Positions 20,225 to 31,439 of a stretch of 64,000 nucleotides of DNA are shown in pieces. The notes below the pieces were generated by a model that saw nothing but the letters and a program-made list of their open reading frames with translations, was not told the DNA's origin and did no database searches. Each line of letters begins with the position of its first letter. Position 1 is the stretch's first letter. Source of the DNA: Phascolarctos cinereus. Lineage: Eukaryota; Chordata; Mammalia; Diprotodontia; Phascolarctidae. Where the stretch lies: positions 27,489,501 through 27,553,500 of the forward strand of contig NW_018343954.1 in the NCBI RefSeq assembly GCF_002099425.1, given 5' to 3'. The position numbers and the translations under genes were made by a program.

Positions 20225-21840
20225 AAAGGTCACCCTGATCCCCTTTTCTCTACTCTCAAGGCCACCACCCTCATTCTCAAACTCATCGCCTTATGCCTGG
20301 ACTATTTCCACAGCCTCTTAGCTTCTTTCGCTGCTTGTGGTCTCTTCTGTCTCCAATCTAGTCTCCACACAGCTGCCAAATTGATATTCCTAAAATACAG
20401 ATCTGATCGTAGCATAGCTCTGGGGCTCACTTTCCCAGTTACTACTTCTTCTAGTAGGCTGGTTCCCCAGAACACAGATGTTCCCTTCAGAGTCTGGGGG
20501 GGTATCTTTTTTAGTGCTAAATCCCATGAACACCACTGGTATGTTTCCCCTATAGGCTATGAGTTAATATCAATTAGTCAACTAGACTTAATTAGATTTT
20601 AGTAAGGGGTATTTACTGAAGTTGTATAGTAAGAATAGTTGGTACAAAACAACCCACCAACTACACGAATCTTTGAAACGCTCTCCCACCAGTATGTTAG
20701 TATATATAGTGGGGCCAGAGAAGAAGAGGAAATCAGCTAACTCTTAGAAAGCACACGTTGAAAAGGGGTTTTGAGAATTATTTTCATCCACTTTATGGGG
20801 GCATTCATGAAATTCCCCCTTAGCTAGGTATGGATTAGCTCTTCCTGTTGTAGACCTGCTTCAGTGTTTTTGTGGAGCCCTGAAATTACCTTTCCTCATG
20901 GAATCTAATCTTTTCTTGCCTTCCAATGCAGAGACTGCCTCTAATAACTGCTTTCCTGAGGCCACTGCTAAGATGATGTTAAAGAAAAGTCCAAATTCTC
21001 TGACCCTCCAAATTTCACAAGATCTTCCCCTGGTTGAAGGGTTTGGGGAACAGACTGATATGGAGGCTGATGGGCTTTTTCCTTCACCCCCATCCACCCT
21101 ATCCCAAGTGATTCTCAGGGGCTCAGCTAGAGAGACTTCCATCATTAAACTCCTTGATGCTAGAATCTCTGGGTCCCAGGTTAGCCTGCTACTTTATAGG
21201 TCACTCACAGGGCATTACCAAGTTTCCTCAACAAATACAAACACATTTCCCATGTGATGCCACTCCAATTCACCCAGTGGTTTTCAAGGAGACCCAAATA
21301 GACCCATGACTTTTTTTTTGCATAGTCTCAAACCTGTGGCTAATTGATTTAATCAAGGAGTGTTCTTTCTTAAGGTATCAGAGCTTAACATTTTTATACT
21401 TATTTTAAGTGGGGTGCAGTAATTTATTGGTCCACTTAATAGATCCCCACCTTTATGGAACTATCTTACCTCCTTCCTCAGAAATCTTTAATGATTCCCT
21501 CATCTTCTGTGGTAAAAGATAGACTGACATTTAAACCGTTAACACCCTGGTTCTTGTGCCTTCCCTGTCTCTGCTTAGCACAATTCAGATGCCGCCTCTC
21601 ATATCAGATATTTCCTGATTCCCCACCTTCTAGCACTTTCTCCCTCTTGAAATTACTTTGTATATATGCTCTATTTATTTACTTGTGTATATGTATGTAT
21701 CCCCTCTCTTATCCTACCCACATGGAATATGAGCTTTTTAAAGGCAACTACTGTTTAATTTTTGTCTTTGCCTCTCAGCACCTAGCAGAGTACTTTGCAC
21801 ATAGTAAGTTCTTAATTAATGTTAACCAAATTGACTTTTC
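20225..21840 (+). repeat. L2 LINE 3' end split by a 1-kb insert
   Basis: The left part (20225-20418) ends in 'gccaaattgatattcctaaa'. The right part (about 21470-21840) resumes with 'attccctcatcttctg' and ends 'agtaagttcttaattaatgt'. The two halves are collinear in L2, so 20420-21468 is foreign. Confidence 0.75.
20420..21468. other. Unidentified insert of about 1.05 kb inside L2
   Basis: Sequence between collinear L2 halves with no family I can name. No clear terminal repeats, RT motif or A-tail were seen. A 119-codon plus-strand frame (20898-21257) shows no domain. It could be an unclassified or LTR-derived relic; that is speculation. Confidence 0.4.
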
Positions 21841-21924
21841 TGTCTCATTCATTTGGCACTTAGAAGATGCTGTCTATATGACTGGTTATTCCTTTTGTGT
21901 ATGTATATGTCCTGTTTCCAACTA

Positions 21925-22375
21925 CAAGAGTTTATTATTTTTGTTTTCAAATTCAATACTTTATTTTCCACCAATTACACACAAAAACAATTTTCAACAT
22001 TCATTTCTCAAAATTTTTGAGTTCCAAATTCTCTTCCTTCCTCCTCTCCCCACCCCAACTGAAAAGGCAAACAATCTGATACAGACCATACATGTGTGGT
22101 TATGCAAAACATATTTCCATAGTCATGTTGTGAAAGAAGAAAAAAAAACAAAACCAGGAAAAATAAAGAAAAAATATGCTTTGATCTGTATTCAGACTCC
22201 ATCAGTTCTTTCTCTGGAGATGGATAGAATTTTTCATCATAATTCCTTCAGAATTGTCTTGGATGATTGTATTGCTGGGAATAGCCAAGTCATTCACAAT
22301 TGATCATCATACAATATTGCTGTTACTATATACAGTGTTCTCCTGGTTCTGCTCATCTCAAGGGGTTTATTACTT
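21925..22375 (-). repeat. L1 3' end, antisense, 5'-truncated
   Basis: Marsupial-type L1 3' end on the minus strand: 'aattttcaacattcatttct', 'agaaaaaaaaacaaaacc', 'attgctgttactatatacag', 'ctcctggttctgctcatctc'. Candidate diverged target duplications begin at 21925 ('caagagtttattattt') and 22359 ('caaggggtttattactt'). Confidence 0.85.
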
Positions 22376-22430
22376 ATAAAATAGGCACCTAATGCAGTGC
22401 TCTGTACACAGTAGGTATTTAATAAATGTG
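22376..22430 (+). repeat. L2 3' tail
   Basis: 'gcagtgctctgtacacagta', 'ggtatttaataaatgtgcat'. Confidence 0.8.
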
Positions 22431-22688
22431 CATTGTTGGTGATGAAATGTCTTAATTTAATCATTTCAGACAGTCAACTAATCCATCGCCCTTTATTCCA
22501 AGTCCTAGTTTAAGGATTTGGCAAGACAGAGTAGGTATTAGGGAAATAGGGGAACCAAAATAGCTGCTTGCATGATGGAGCCATTTCTACAAATGAGACT
22601 TTGGCATCTTTTGGTATCTGTTGTTATCCTAATCTCATATCTCAGCTGTTTAGCACTTAATTCAATGCCTCACTCTTAGTAGCTCTGG
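22431..22688. other. Unassigned sequence
   Basis: Nothing recognised. Confidence 0.4.
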
Positions 22689-22689
22689 A

Positions 22690-22800
22690 AGGTGTGCAAA
22701 TCACTAAATTTCTCTGAGTTTCAGGTAACTTTCAAACTGCATCAGGTATATACATTGGTTACTCTCTGATTGTGTCAAGACAATCATGGGTCTTTGCTAG
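22690..22800 (+). repeat. SINE 3' part with cattggt-type tail
   Basis: 'gcaaatcactaaatttctct', then 'tacattggttactctctga' and 'acaatcatgggtct'. Matches the tail type described at 576-650, diverged. Confidence 0.5.
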
Positions 22801-23006
22801 ATTGACACATTAATGAGATCTTTCCATACCTTTGTAAGTTCTCTTGTCCTACTCCATTCCATTCCCCTTTCTTGCTCTTGGCTCCCAGCCTTCTGGAGAT
22901 AGATCCCCATCTCTGTTAAGATCGCTGAGAGTCTGACAAACATGCTGTCAGAAATCCATAGGGATGAACAATTAATCAATAAGTACAGAATCCTCAAGGT
23001 CTTGTC
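22801..23006. other. Unassigned sequence
   Basis: Nothing recognised. Confidence 0.4.
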
Positions 23007-23007
23007 T

Positions 23008-23258
23008 GTTGCTGTGGTTCAGTCATTTCATTCATGTCTGACTCTTCGTGACCCCATATAGGGGTTTCTTGGCAAAGATACTGGAGTGGTTTTCCATTCC
23101 TTTCTCTAGCTTGTTTTACAGATGAGGAACTGAGGCAAATAGGGTTAAGTGATTTGCCCAGGGTCACACAGCTAGGAAGTGTCTGAAGCTGGATTTGAAC
23201 TCTAAAAGATGAGTCTTCCTGATTCTAAGCTCAGTGCTCTATCTGCTGTGCCACCTAT
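23008..23258 (-). repeat. tRNA-headed SINE with BovB/RTE-type tail, full length
   Basis: Left end is the inverted tail 'ttcagtcatttcattcatgt' and 'gactcttcgtgaccccatat'; right end is the head 'tctgctgtgccaccta'. Well preserved. Confidence 0.92.
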
Positions 23259-23314
23259 TAGGGAAGCTTTAAGCTAAGTATCTTAAACTATACTAAGATG
23301 TTCAGGACTCCCTG

Positions 23315-23422
23315 TACATCAGGTTCCATGCCCTAAAATAGCTTATAATCTCACTGGGAAGACAAATAACATACATGAGACAATGAAAGGAAAAATACAA
23401 TATCATTAAGTCCTGGATTGTA
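23315..23422 (-). repeat. L2 3' region, antisense, weak
   Basis: 'aaaatagcttataatctcac' and 'tgggaagacaaataacatac' match the inverted L2 block preceding the terminus. Confidence 0.55.
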
Positions 23423-23459
23423 TTGTACACACTACAAGCTAATCACAAAATCTTGAAAG

Positions 23460-24112
23460 TTAAACGTCTCCTTCCCTCTTCACTTCTCGATCTGCATTTT
23501 TTCCCACACTTGGACACCAGCCTGACCAATTGCTAAGATTTGTTGATTTTACCCCTATAAAATCTGCTTTTTCTTTTTCACTGACACGACCATCCTCGTG
23601 TAAGCTTTCCACCTCTCCAGCCCTAACCATTGCAGCAGCCTCCTCACTGGGATCCCAGCTTCCCATCTCTACCCTCTTTAAGTCATCATGGACTATGGGC
23701 TGACAAGATTGTGTTCCCATAGCCCAAGGCTGACTGGGTTCTTATTGCCTTTAGGAGAAAAGAAAAACTCAGATTGGTGTTTAAAGCCCTTCACAATCTG
23801 GGTCCAGCCTGCCTACTCCCTTCATGCACCACTCTATGTTCCAATCAAACTGGTCTGCTGGCTATTCCCAACACTCAGCGCTCTATCTCTCATCTCCATG
23901 CTTTTGTATAAACTGTTTCCCATCCCCAGAATGCACTTCTTTCTTGTTTCACTCCCTAGGGCTCCTTCATTTCCCTTAGTGCTCAGTTCATCAGCCATTC
24001 TCTGCAGTTGCCCATGTTCTATTCCTTTTCAAATTACCTCATCTACAGCTAGTTATTTTTATTTATATCCTGCTGTTAGAATGAAAGATTCTTTTCATTT
24101 CACCTTTGTATT
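23460..24112 (+). repeat. L2 LINE 3' end
   Basis: 'ggtgtttaaagcccttcaca', 'atctgggtccagcctgccta', 'tttcccatccccagaatgca', then 'ttcatttcacctttgtattt', where the next SINE starts. About 650 bp. Confidence 0.85.
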
Positions 24113-24366
24113 TTGTTGTTTTTGTTGTTGAGTTGTTTTTCAGTCATGTCTTACTACTCATGACCCCATTTGGTGTTTCTTTGGCAAAGATACTGGAGTG
24201 GTTTTCCATTTCCTTCTCTAGCTCATTTTACAAATGAAGAAACTAAGACAAACAGGGTTAAGTGACTTGCCCAGGGTCACACAGCTGTCTGAGGCCATAT
24301 TTGAACCCATGAAGATGAGTCTTCCTGATTCCCAGCCCAGTATGCTATTCACTATACCACCTAGCA
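24113..24366 (-). repeat. tRNA-headed SINE with BovB/RTE-type tail, full length
   Basis: Left end carries a TTG-rich inverted tail and 'tcagtcatgtcttactactc'; right end is the head 'actataccacctagc'. It interrupts the L2 copy at its 3' end. Confidence 0.92.
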
Positions 24367-24462
24367 GCCATGTAAAAGATATAAATGTAGAGAAAAGGGA
24401 CTTGGGCTTTTCTCTAAATCCTTCCTCCCTCTCCACCCAACCCACAGGGATATACGTAGCAC

Positions 24463-24463
24463 C

Positions 24464-24513
<50 letters not shown>

Positions 24514-24645
24514 ATATATGTGTGTATATATGTATATATATGTGTGTGTGTATATATGTATATATGTGTATAGATATGTATATATGTATGTATACATACA
24601 TATATAATGTGTGTAGTATATATACACACACATACATAGATATAA
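24463..24645. repeat. (TA)n/(TG)n alternating purine-pyrimidine tract
   Basis: TATA block, about 14 TG units, then mixed TATG/TATA words for 180 bp in total. Such tracts can adopt Z-DNA or cruciform forms. The Ile/Tyr/His-rich frames on both strands are artefacts. Confidence 0.93.
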
Positions 24646-24677
24646 TCTCCCTCATTAGAATATAAGAACTTCGATAG

Positions 24678-24755
24678 AATTAATCAATCAATAAACATTT
24701 ATTAAGCACCTACTGTGTGCTAGACACTGTGTTGAGTACTGGTGGGGGACCAATC
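24678..24755 (-). repeat. L2 3' tail, antisense
   Basis: 'aataaacatttattaagcac', 'ctactgtgtgctagacactg'. Confidence 0.85.
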
Positions 24756-25622
24756 CTTTCTTTGTATCCTCAGTGCTTAACAGATTTCTTCTTGATTAAC
24801 AGATTTTTGAGATTTTTTTTTCTTTTTTACCATCTTTTCCTTTGAGGTTTCCTAATTCTTTCCTTTAGGCTCTCAATCTTTTCTTTCTGGTTTACCTCTC
24901 CTCAGCCTGAGAGGATGCTTGAGAGGAAGGGAAAGAGTTGTGAGACCTTCTTTCTCTTTTTCATACCTAAGCCTTAACTCTTGCTCCTAATATTTATTAA
25001 CACAGGCTGTGTAATTCCCGAGTTTGCATGGTGGTTCCTTTGTAAGCCCAATGAAGAGCTGTGGTGGATATGGGGAATTGGCATGATTTCTAAAGTTCAG
25101 AATCAGATATGCAAAGAACCCAAGTGTGCTGGAGAAGCAGCCCTGCCTGTACCACAATGCCATTCATATGCCCAGCTTCCACTGACTACTGGAAGGAACT
25201 TCAGTGCTTTGATACAGAACGAAGGCTTGTGTTTGCAGTCAGCACCAGAGGCAGGGTCTTACTGGCCATTCAGGGAGGTCAGATCCTTTTTCTTTTCCTT
25301 TCTAATAGCTTGTGTCTGAATCTTTCTTGTGGGGGTGGCGGTGGGAGTGGGAAGAGAATGTGCTTAGATTACTAAATCTGGTCTCAGCCCTGTGGTGAAA
25401 TTCTGGCACTTCCTGCAACAACATAAATGTATTCTCTTAAATGGAATGAACTAGAATTAGCCAGTATGTACAGAGCTTTCTTGTATCAGCTCTACAAAGA
25501 GGGAAAGATGAGTATATTTAGTAATTAAATCTCAGAAATATTTATTGATCCAGACCTGCCATTTTACCAGAATAAGGAACTACTGAGGTAGCACAACCTT
25601 GCACATGTGCTCATGGGCAACT
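24756..25622. other. Unassigned, partly repeat-poor
   Basis: 25000-25300 is complex and repeat-free. A frame at 25109-25375 was examined as an exon, but the flanking splice signals are poor and the peptide is not recognised. Confidence 0.4.
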
Positions 25623-25624
25623 CA

Positions 25625-25785
25625 TCTGCAAATTACAGTCCTTAGAAAGGTGACTGTGGCCCTGAGATGTTAAGTGACTTGCCAATCACAGCCAACATGT
25701 GTTCAAAATAGGACTTGAATGTAGGTTTTCCTGGCTCTAAGACATCATTTTGGTCACTAACCCATGTTGCCTCCCTGCTGGGTGA
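25625..25785 (-). repeat. CORE-SINE, antisense
   Basis: 'gatgttaagtgacttgccaa', 'gacttgaatgtaggttttcc', head 'ggtcactaacccatgttgcc'. Confidence 0.78.
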
Positions 25786-25969
25786 ATGCTTGACACACGA
25801 TAAGAATTAACTGAATGAAACTGAATTGAATACTTCGTTCATTTCTACTTGCATTCATCAGCCACTCATGCATCCATCACTCACCCATCCATCCCTTCAT
25901 ACCTTGTATCCTGCCATTCTTTTTACCTGCTATATTATTTGGAAAAAACTATCTTTCATTTGTTATTTG

Positions 25970-26245
25970 TTATGTTCCCTACGAAGTACTGGGCATGACC
26001 TGGGAGGATACAAAACAACAACAACAATAAAAGAAAACAAAATAAAACCCCCAACAACTCAAGACAGGAGTCCCACACAAAGGAGCTGGCGGGTTTCACT
26101 GGAGAGACTAGACATACACATGAAACAATTAGCAGACAGCCAAAACCAGTAAATAATTAAGAGCCAAAAAAATGTGTGATAGAGATAAGAGCTGTAGGAG
26201 GTCAAAGGAAGGAAAGATCAATGTGGTGATCAGACAGTTCAATAT
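25970..26245 (-). repeat. L2 3' end, antisense, degraded
   Basis: 'gttccctacgaagtactggg', 'gagtcccacacaaaggagct', 'acacatgaaacaattagcag'. Carries an A-rich expansion near 26017-26055. Confidence 0.55.
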
Positions 26246-27034
26246 GAATGTCTTTGTCTGAACACCAAATCTGATAACTTACCATCTGTTTCTGTGTGTT
26301 TGTTTAAGAATTTGCTTCCATTATGTAAAATACCATATCATGGGGTGTTGCTTGTATTAATGACTGTTTCTGCTTTGGGGGGCAGCATCCTCCACTTCAT
26401 CCATCTCTGGCTGATCCTCCAGAGTCAAGCTGTATTAGGCCTTCATGCTGTTTGCCACTTGGCAATCCCAATCCGTGGTTGGGATAGTATACCTTTGTGC
26501 TGGGAGCCCTTGGAGGAGGTTGGATGGGAGGAAACTCATCAGCTCCTTCAGAGAGACAAATCAAGGGCACATACCTCCTAGTCCCATATTAATGGTTCAG
26601 AAAGAGCCCTGCTGGGCCACTCTAGGCTCTTATTTTTGCCTGGGGAAAAGAATCTGCAAACCCTGAAACTTCAAAATGTACACATTTTCCCCCAAATGAG
26701 ATGTAGTTCCAGGGGAGTTAATTATCATACAATTACTGTAATGGAAAAGAAAACCCTAATCAAACATGAATAGCTTGTCTAACCATTAACCAGGCTATGG
26801 TGAACCATTACTTAGCTCTGACTTTGGTGATCCATCATTGGCTTCTTGGTTCTCAGTTAACAAACGCCTAAATGAATTTAAAGTTATTTCTAGCTGAGAG
26901 GACTGGCAACGCTCATCTCAGAATTGTTTAGTCATTAGATTTTACTAAAACCTTTCTCTCTCTAACCTTTATTAGGGAGTGCTCACCCTAGACAACTAGG
27001 GCAAAGGCAGCAATTCCTAGGACTTTGCCTTAGT
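26246..27034. other. Repeat-poor block, candidate non-coding element at 26640-26960
   Basis: No repeat recognised. 26640-26960 is AT-rich and complex, with 'gttaattatcatacaattac' among homeodomain-like words. Conservation is untested. Confidence 0.35.
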
Positions 27035-27216
27035 AAAACCGTGGTGCAGTGGTTAGTGATTTGGACTTGGAATCAGAAACACCTGGATTCGAAACTTATC
27101 TCAGAAACTTACTAGCTGTGTGAATCTGGGCCTCAGTTTCCTTGTCCATGAAATGAAGAGGCTGGACTTGATGACCTCAAAGATTCCTTCCAGCTGTAAT
27201 TATATGATCCTATGAC
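27035..27216 (+). repeat. CORE-SINE (THER1 type)
   Basis: Head 'gtggtgcagtggttagtga', 'gcctcagtttccttgtccat', tail 'ctggacttgatgacctcaaa' and 'gatcctatga'. Confidence 0.87.
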
Positions 27217-27518
27217 TTTGACATATATTCCCCTTAAATTACTAAAGATAATCTTGGGGGATTCCCTATGCATGAATCTTCTAGTGTTCAATCAGAATTT
27301 TGCTGGTAAAATGAATGTGAATCCAGTGACAAATTACAGGCGGCAGCAGGTAAAACCAGTCCATAGTGACTGCGTACAAAATACGCAGTTACCTTACTTT
27401 TAAGCTGTAGGGTAATTAAATAAAAAAGCAGTTGAATTTTATGTGCACTGAAGGAGACAGAGATGAGTTGACCTTTGCCAAGGTGGTGTGTCACTGTGTC
27501 TGCTTCCTACTATAGCCC
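27217..27518. other. Unassigned sequence
   Basis: Nothing recognised. Confidence 0.4.
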
Positions 27519-27519
27519 T

Positions 27520-27930
27520 TTCTTATTTAAATCCGATTTCCTCGCAAAGTCACAGCTAAAACTGATCTACTTCCTATTTCCTATCCATGTCATTCCATCT
27601 CCCACCTTAGCCTTTGTACAAGCTTTCCACCACACCTAAAATTCTCTTCATCTTCATCTCTTCCCTTTCTAACTCCCTAAATTTCTTTAATGCTTAATTC
27701 AGGTACTACAGTCTCCTAGAGGAGGCCTATTCCGATCCATTCAGTTAGAGTTCTTCTCTCTCTTAAATTACTTTGAATTATTTGTATATGTTGTACATGA
27801 TCATACTGTTGTTTCCTTCAGTTTAATATGATCTCATTGAAGTAAAGGACTTAGATTTTTGGCTTTGCACTCCCTCTGTATCTAGCCTAGAAGAGGGTTC
27901 ATTATAAATGCTTATTCAATTGAACCGAAT
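27520..27930 (+). repeat. L2 LINE 3' end
   Basis: 'aagctttccaccacacctaa', 'cttaattcaggtactacagt', 'tctagcctagaagagggttc', terminus 'ataaatgcttattcaattga'. Confidence 0.85.
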
Positions 27931-29595
27931 TTTTCACTGCGCTCATGGATGAACCCCAGTGGCAGTGCTGACGAGGAGGTAGTTGGTAGGTATTTTGGGG
28001 TAGGTAGATAGAAGCAGGGCAGTATGGGGTAAGGGATGAATAAGTTCTGATAGAGCCTCTGGTGCCATGGTAAGTACCACTGATAAGCTCCCCAGAGGCT
28101 TTTCCCCTCTGAACAAATTATACTATTTGCCCACAAGCACCCACCTCCTAAAACAAGATCAGGATGCATATATTGTGCTTTCCCTTCCGTGACTTTGGTG
28201 CTTATGCTAACGAGAAGCAAAGTCTAGAAGAGCCAGACATAGACTTCAGGTTTGGGAGGAGTGAAGAAAACCAGGCTGGGTATTCCAAAATGCTTTGAAT
28301 GTTAACGCTTACTTCCCAGTCCTGTTTTTCTTCTCCTCAAGAGTTTTGAAACTGAAAATTAGCTTTGGAATAGAGCCTGAGTAGGAGTTAGTGCAGGGAA
28401 AAGACTCCTGTGGCAGGCAGACTGCAGCATATGAAAAGAAGGCCCAAGGCAGAAGCTGGGAAAGAGTCAAGTGAGGAAAGAGATGCTAGAATTGCAATCA
28501 TATTGATAGCTTGTGGTGAAGTCTGGAATACACAAGAAGGATGAAAAAGACAGGGTGGGTGGGGGTGGAAATGGGACCGTGTGAAACAGCAAAGCAAAGT
28601 GGAAATGTTTCTGTGAGTATAAGTAAACATTTTTGGACATGAACAAGGTGGGAATTTGTCATTTGACTATGAGTATTGTTGCAAGGATTTTGTTTTTCCT
28701 TTTTCCTTCTACATGGAGACATGGTGGGGGGGAGGGAAGAGAAAGAAAAAGAAATCCTTGTTAATCGAAACATTTTTTAAACATCTAAAGGAGTACATGA
28801 ATCCTCACCTGATGTGCTCGTGTCAATCTGTGTCATCACTGGCATAAAGAGGTCTGTCAGCATGGGTACATCTATTCCTTGCTATAGATGAGGCTTATAG
28901 AAGGTGATGGATAGGCTTCTGCTTGGGCCCCGCCGAAATATTTTTAGTGCCAGGTGATGTGGAATGGCCTGTCTCCAAGGGAGGTGGGGGCAACACAGAT
29001 GGGGGACTTGAGATTTCATCTTGGACTGATTACTTGGGTGGTGGCCCACAGAGATACTTCCTGCTGTGGCTCCGAGTGATGAAGCTTTCCTGAAAGAGAC
29101 TAGAAGAGCATCCTAATGTACTAGATGCATGAGGTAAGCAGGAATTCATGAAATTTCTTGTTCCTAGGTGATCACAGGGGCTGAAAGAAATAACACCCAG
29201 CCCTTTGTGTCCAGCTTATCTCTGACTCTCCTGGTCTCAGAGCCAAAGAATGCTAACTGTAGCCCCTTTTGAGTTTCTGTGTCAACAAGTAAATTGGTAA
29301 ATTAAATCCTTTAATGAGCTCCGAGAGGCAAGCAAGGTGTCGTGGATACAGGATTCACCTTTAATTCAATAATCATGGAAGAATAGTATCTGGGACTTAG
29401 AGACAGAAGTATCCATAGAGATAGTCAAGTTCATCCCCATCATTTTATTATTTTTAAAATATTTATTTTTAGAAACATTTATCTCTTCTTCCTTATTGAA
29501 TGATAAAAAAAGAAAACTACCACAATAAATATACATAGCCCAACAAAACAAATTCTATTATTCGCTTCCTTCTCTTCTTTCTCCTCTTCCTCATC
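27931..29595. other. Unassigned sequence, about 1.66 kb
   Basis: No repeat family recognised except a weak antisense CORE-SINE tail near 29385-29445. One short open frame (28498-28773, minus) shows no domain. Confidence 0.4.
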
Positions 29596-29832
29596 ATCAC
29601 TGGCATTATATTTCTTCAAGCAGTTTCTAAATATTATCTCATTTTATCCTCACAACAACCTAGGGATATAAATACTATCATTATCCCCATTTTACATATG
29701 AGGAAACCGAGGTAAACAGAGGTTAAATGACTTGTTCAAGATCATACAGCTAGTAACTGTCCGAGGTAAAAATTCAAGTACTCCTGACTCCAGGTCTAGC
29801 ACTCTAGTTACTGTATCACCAAGCTTCCCTGT
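29596..29832 (-). repeat. CORE-SINE (MIR type), full length antisense
   Basis: 'aatattatctcattttatcc', 'acaacctagggatataaata', 'ttttacatatgaggaaaccg', head 'ctgtatcaccaagcttccct'. Confidence 0.87.
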
Positions 29833-29861
29833 TCAAAAAATGGACCAGCCATGTCCAAAAA

Positions 29862-30345
29862 TGTATCTCTCATTCCTCATTTTAAGTCCATCACCTCTCT
29901 GGCAGGATTTGGAAAACATGTTTCATCTTCAGTCTTTTGGATTTGTGGCTTAGCATTACATTGCTCAGAGTTCTAAAGTCTTTTGAAATTGTTTTTCTCT
30001 ATAATGTTACTATTGTATAAATTATTTTTTTCCTAGTTCTCACTTTGCTCTGGATTTATTCATTGAAGTCATCTTAGTTTCCTCTGAAATCATTCATTTA
30101 ATCTTCTCTTATGGCCCAGTGATATTCTGTTATATTCATATACCATAATATGTTTAACTATTCACAATAGGTAGACATTCCCTTTGTTTCCAGTTTTGGA
30201 CTACTATGAAAAGAGCTGTGAAAAATATTTTCGTTCCTTTGGGTCATTCTTTCACCTTCTTCGATATATTTGAGATATGGGCCTTGGGGCACTTTCACTG
30301 GGTCAAGAAGCATGTATAGTCTGATGACTTTTTGCACCCCCATCG
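29862..30345 (-). repeat. L1 3' end, antisense
   Basis: Ordered inverted L1 blocks: 'gaaattgtttttctctataa', 'cttatggcccagtgatattc', 'atattcatataccataatat', 'ctgggtcaagaagcatgtat'. Fossil, 5'-truncated. Confidence 0.8.
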
Positions 30346-30488
30346 TTTTACAGATGGGAAATTGAGGAACAGAGAATTAAATGATTTTCCTGTGGTTGTA
30401 CATGTCATAAATATCAAAGCAAGGAAATGAATTAAAGTCTTTTGACTCCAAATTTGACATTGTTTTCACTACACTCTGACACAGACTC
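30346..30488 (-). repeat. CORE-SINE, antisense
   Basis: 'ttacagatgggaaattgagg', 'aattaaatgattttcctgtg', 'cttttgactccaaatttgac'. Confidence 0.78.
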
Positions 30489-30529
30489 TCAGTGTCCCAA
30501 GTATCTCTCCAAAACTACTTATTACCAAG

Positions 30530-30614
30530 AAATAGCAGCAGATCTGTATCACTCAAGGGGGCTTCCACACTGAGTGTTCCCTCCATGGATGAAATCACAT
30601 TCCTAAAACAAAAC
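30530..30614 (+). repeat. SINE 3' tail fragment (cattggt-type tail)
   Basis: 'actgagtgttccctccatgg' followed by 'atgaaatcacattcc'. Tail only. Confidence 0.45.
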
Positions 30615-30661
30615 AAAAACTCTAGACCTTACTTTAGCTACATTAGTGTGGGTCTGGCTTC

Positions 30662-30872
30662 CACACCAATCAATCACCAAACATTTATTAAACACTTATT
30701 ATATTCTAGATACTGCACTAGGCACTTAGGATATACAGATGAAAATGAAATAACAATCTATGCTCTCAAGAAGATTGCCATTCTAGAAATGGAGATGTAG
30801 TGTGTATTTTAAAATACATATAAATCAATACAAGGTAATTTAGGTTGGAGAGAATGCTAGTAGCTGGACAGG
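30662..30872 (-). repeat. L2 3' end, antisense
   Basis: 'accaaacatttattaaacac', 'gatactgcactaggcactta', 'ctctcaagaagattgccatt'. Confidence 0.8.
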
Positions 30873-30875
30873 ATC

Positions 30876-30938
30876 AGGTCATCAATGTTGTTGTGCTTTG
30901 TCTTTCATTCTCGAAGAGGACCATGACATCAGGGAGCT
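30876..30938 (-). repeat. Fragment of the long marsupial SINE, tail antisense
   Basis: 'tttgtctttcattctcgaag' and 'aggaccatgacatcagggag' are the exact reverse of the tail at 53115-53166. Only the 3' end is present. Confidence 0.75.
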
Positions 30939-30965
30939 GGAGGTATCAGGACAGGATTCATGAAA

Positions 30966-31168
30966 AAGGTAGTGCTTTATGTAATGGAAGGAGTTTTGGA
31001 TTGGAAACAAGAAGGTGGGGATACTGGCTTTGTTGCTCACTTCCCCGTGTGTCTAAGATGAGGCACAGTACCTGGAGTCAGGAAGATCTGAATTCAAATC
31101 CAGCCTTACTTACTGGCTTGGTGACCCCGGTACATCTCTTACCATCATTTCAATTTCTGTAAGTCTAT
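30966..31168 (+). repeat. Two CORE-SINE fragments
   Basis: 30966-31066 resembles a THER1 head ('ggagttttggattggaaaca'). 31070-31168 begins again with 'cctggagtcaggaagatctg' and 'caaatccagccttactta'. Confidence 0.65.
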
Positions 31169-31187
31169 ATTTCCACAATACTAACTG

Positions 31188-31416
31188 TGCTAATAATAAT
31201 AATAGTTTTCATGTAGTACTTTAAGATTTACAAAACACATTACAAGTGTTATCTAATTTTGTCCTTAAAACAGTTATGGATGTAGGTGTATCATTATCTC
31301 CAGACAAAAGTAAAGTGACTTACTCAACTGGTTAGTGTCTGATGCTAGATTTGAACTCAGACCTTCCTGACTGCAGGCCCAGCATTCTATCCATTATGCT
31401 ACCTAGCTGCCTTTTA
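31188..31416 (-). repeat. CORE-SINE (MIR type), full length antisense
   Basis: 'agtactttaagatttacaaa', 'gtgttatctaattttgtcct', 'gaactcagaccttcctgact', head 'ttatgctacctagctgcc'. Confidence 0.87.
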
Positions 31417-31439
31417 TGTATATATATGCTGATATATCA

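Noticed and set aside
21455-22303. Longest open frame, 282 codons on the plus strand
   Set aside because: It runs from an L2 3' end across unique DNA into an antisense L1 3' end, so it is a chance fusion of repeat sequence with no domain.
24218-24665. Ile/Tyr/His-rich frames of about 145 codons on both strands
   Set aside because: They come from the TA/TG tract and an RTE-tailed SINE.
25109-25375. Possible coding exon with a segment 'DYWKELQCFDTERRLVF'
   Set aside because: Plausible amino-acid mix, but no convincing acceptor/donor pair, the frame runs on into a low-complexity Gly/Phe end, and the peptide is not recognised.
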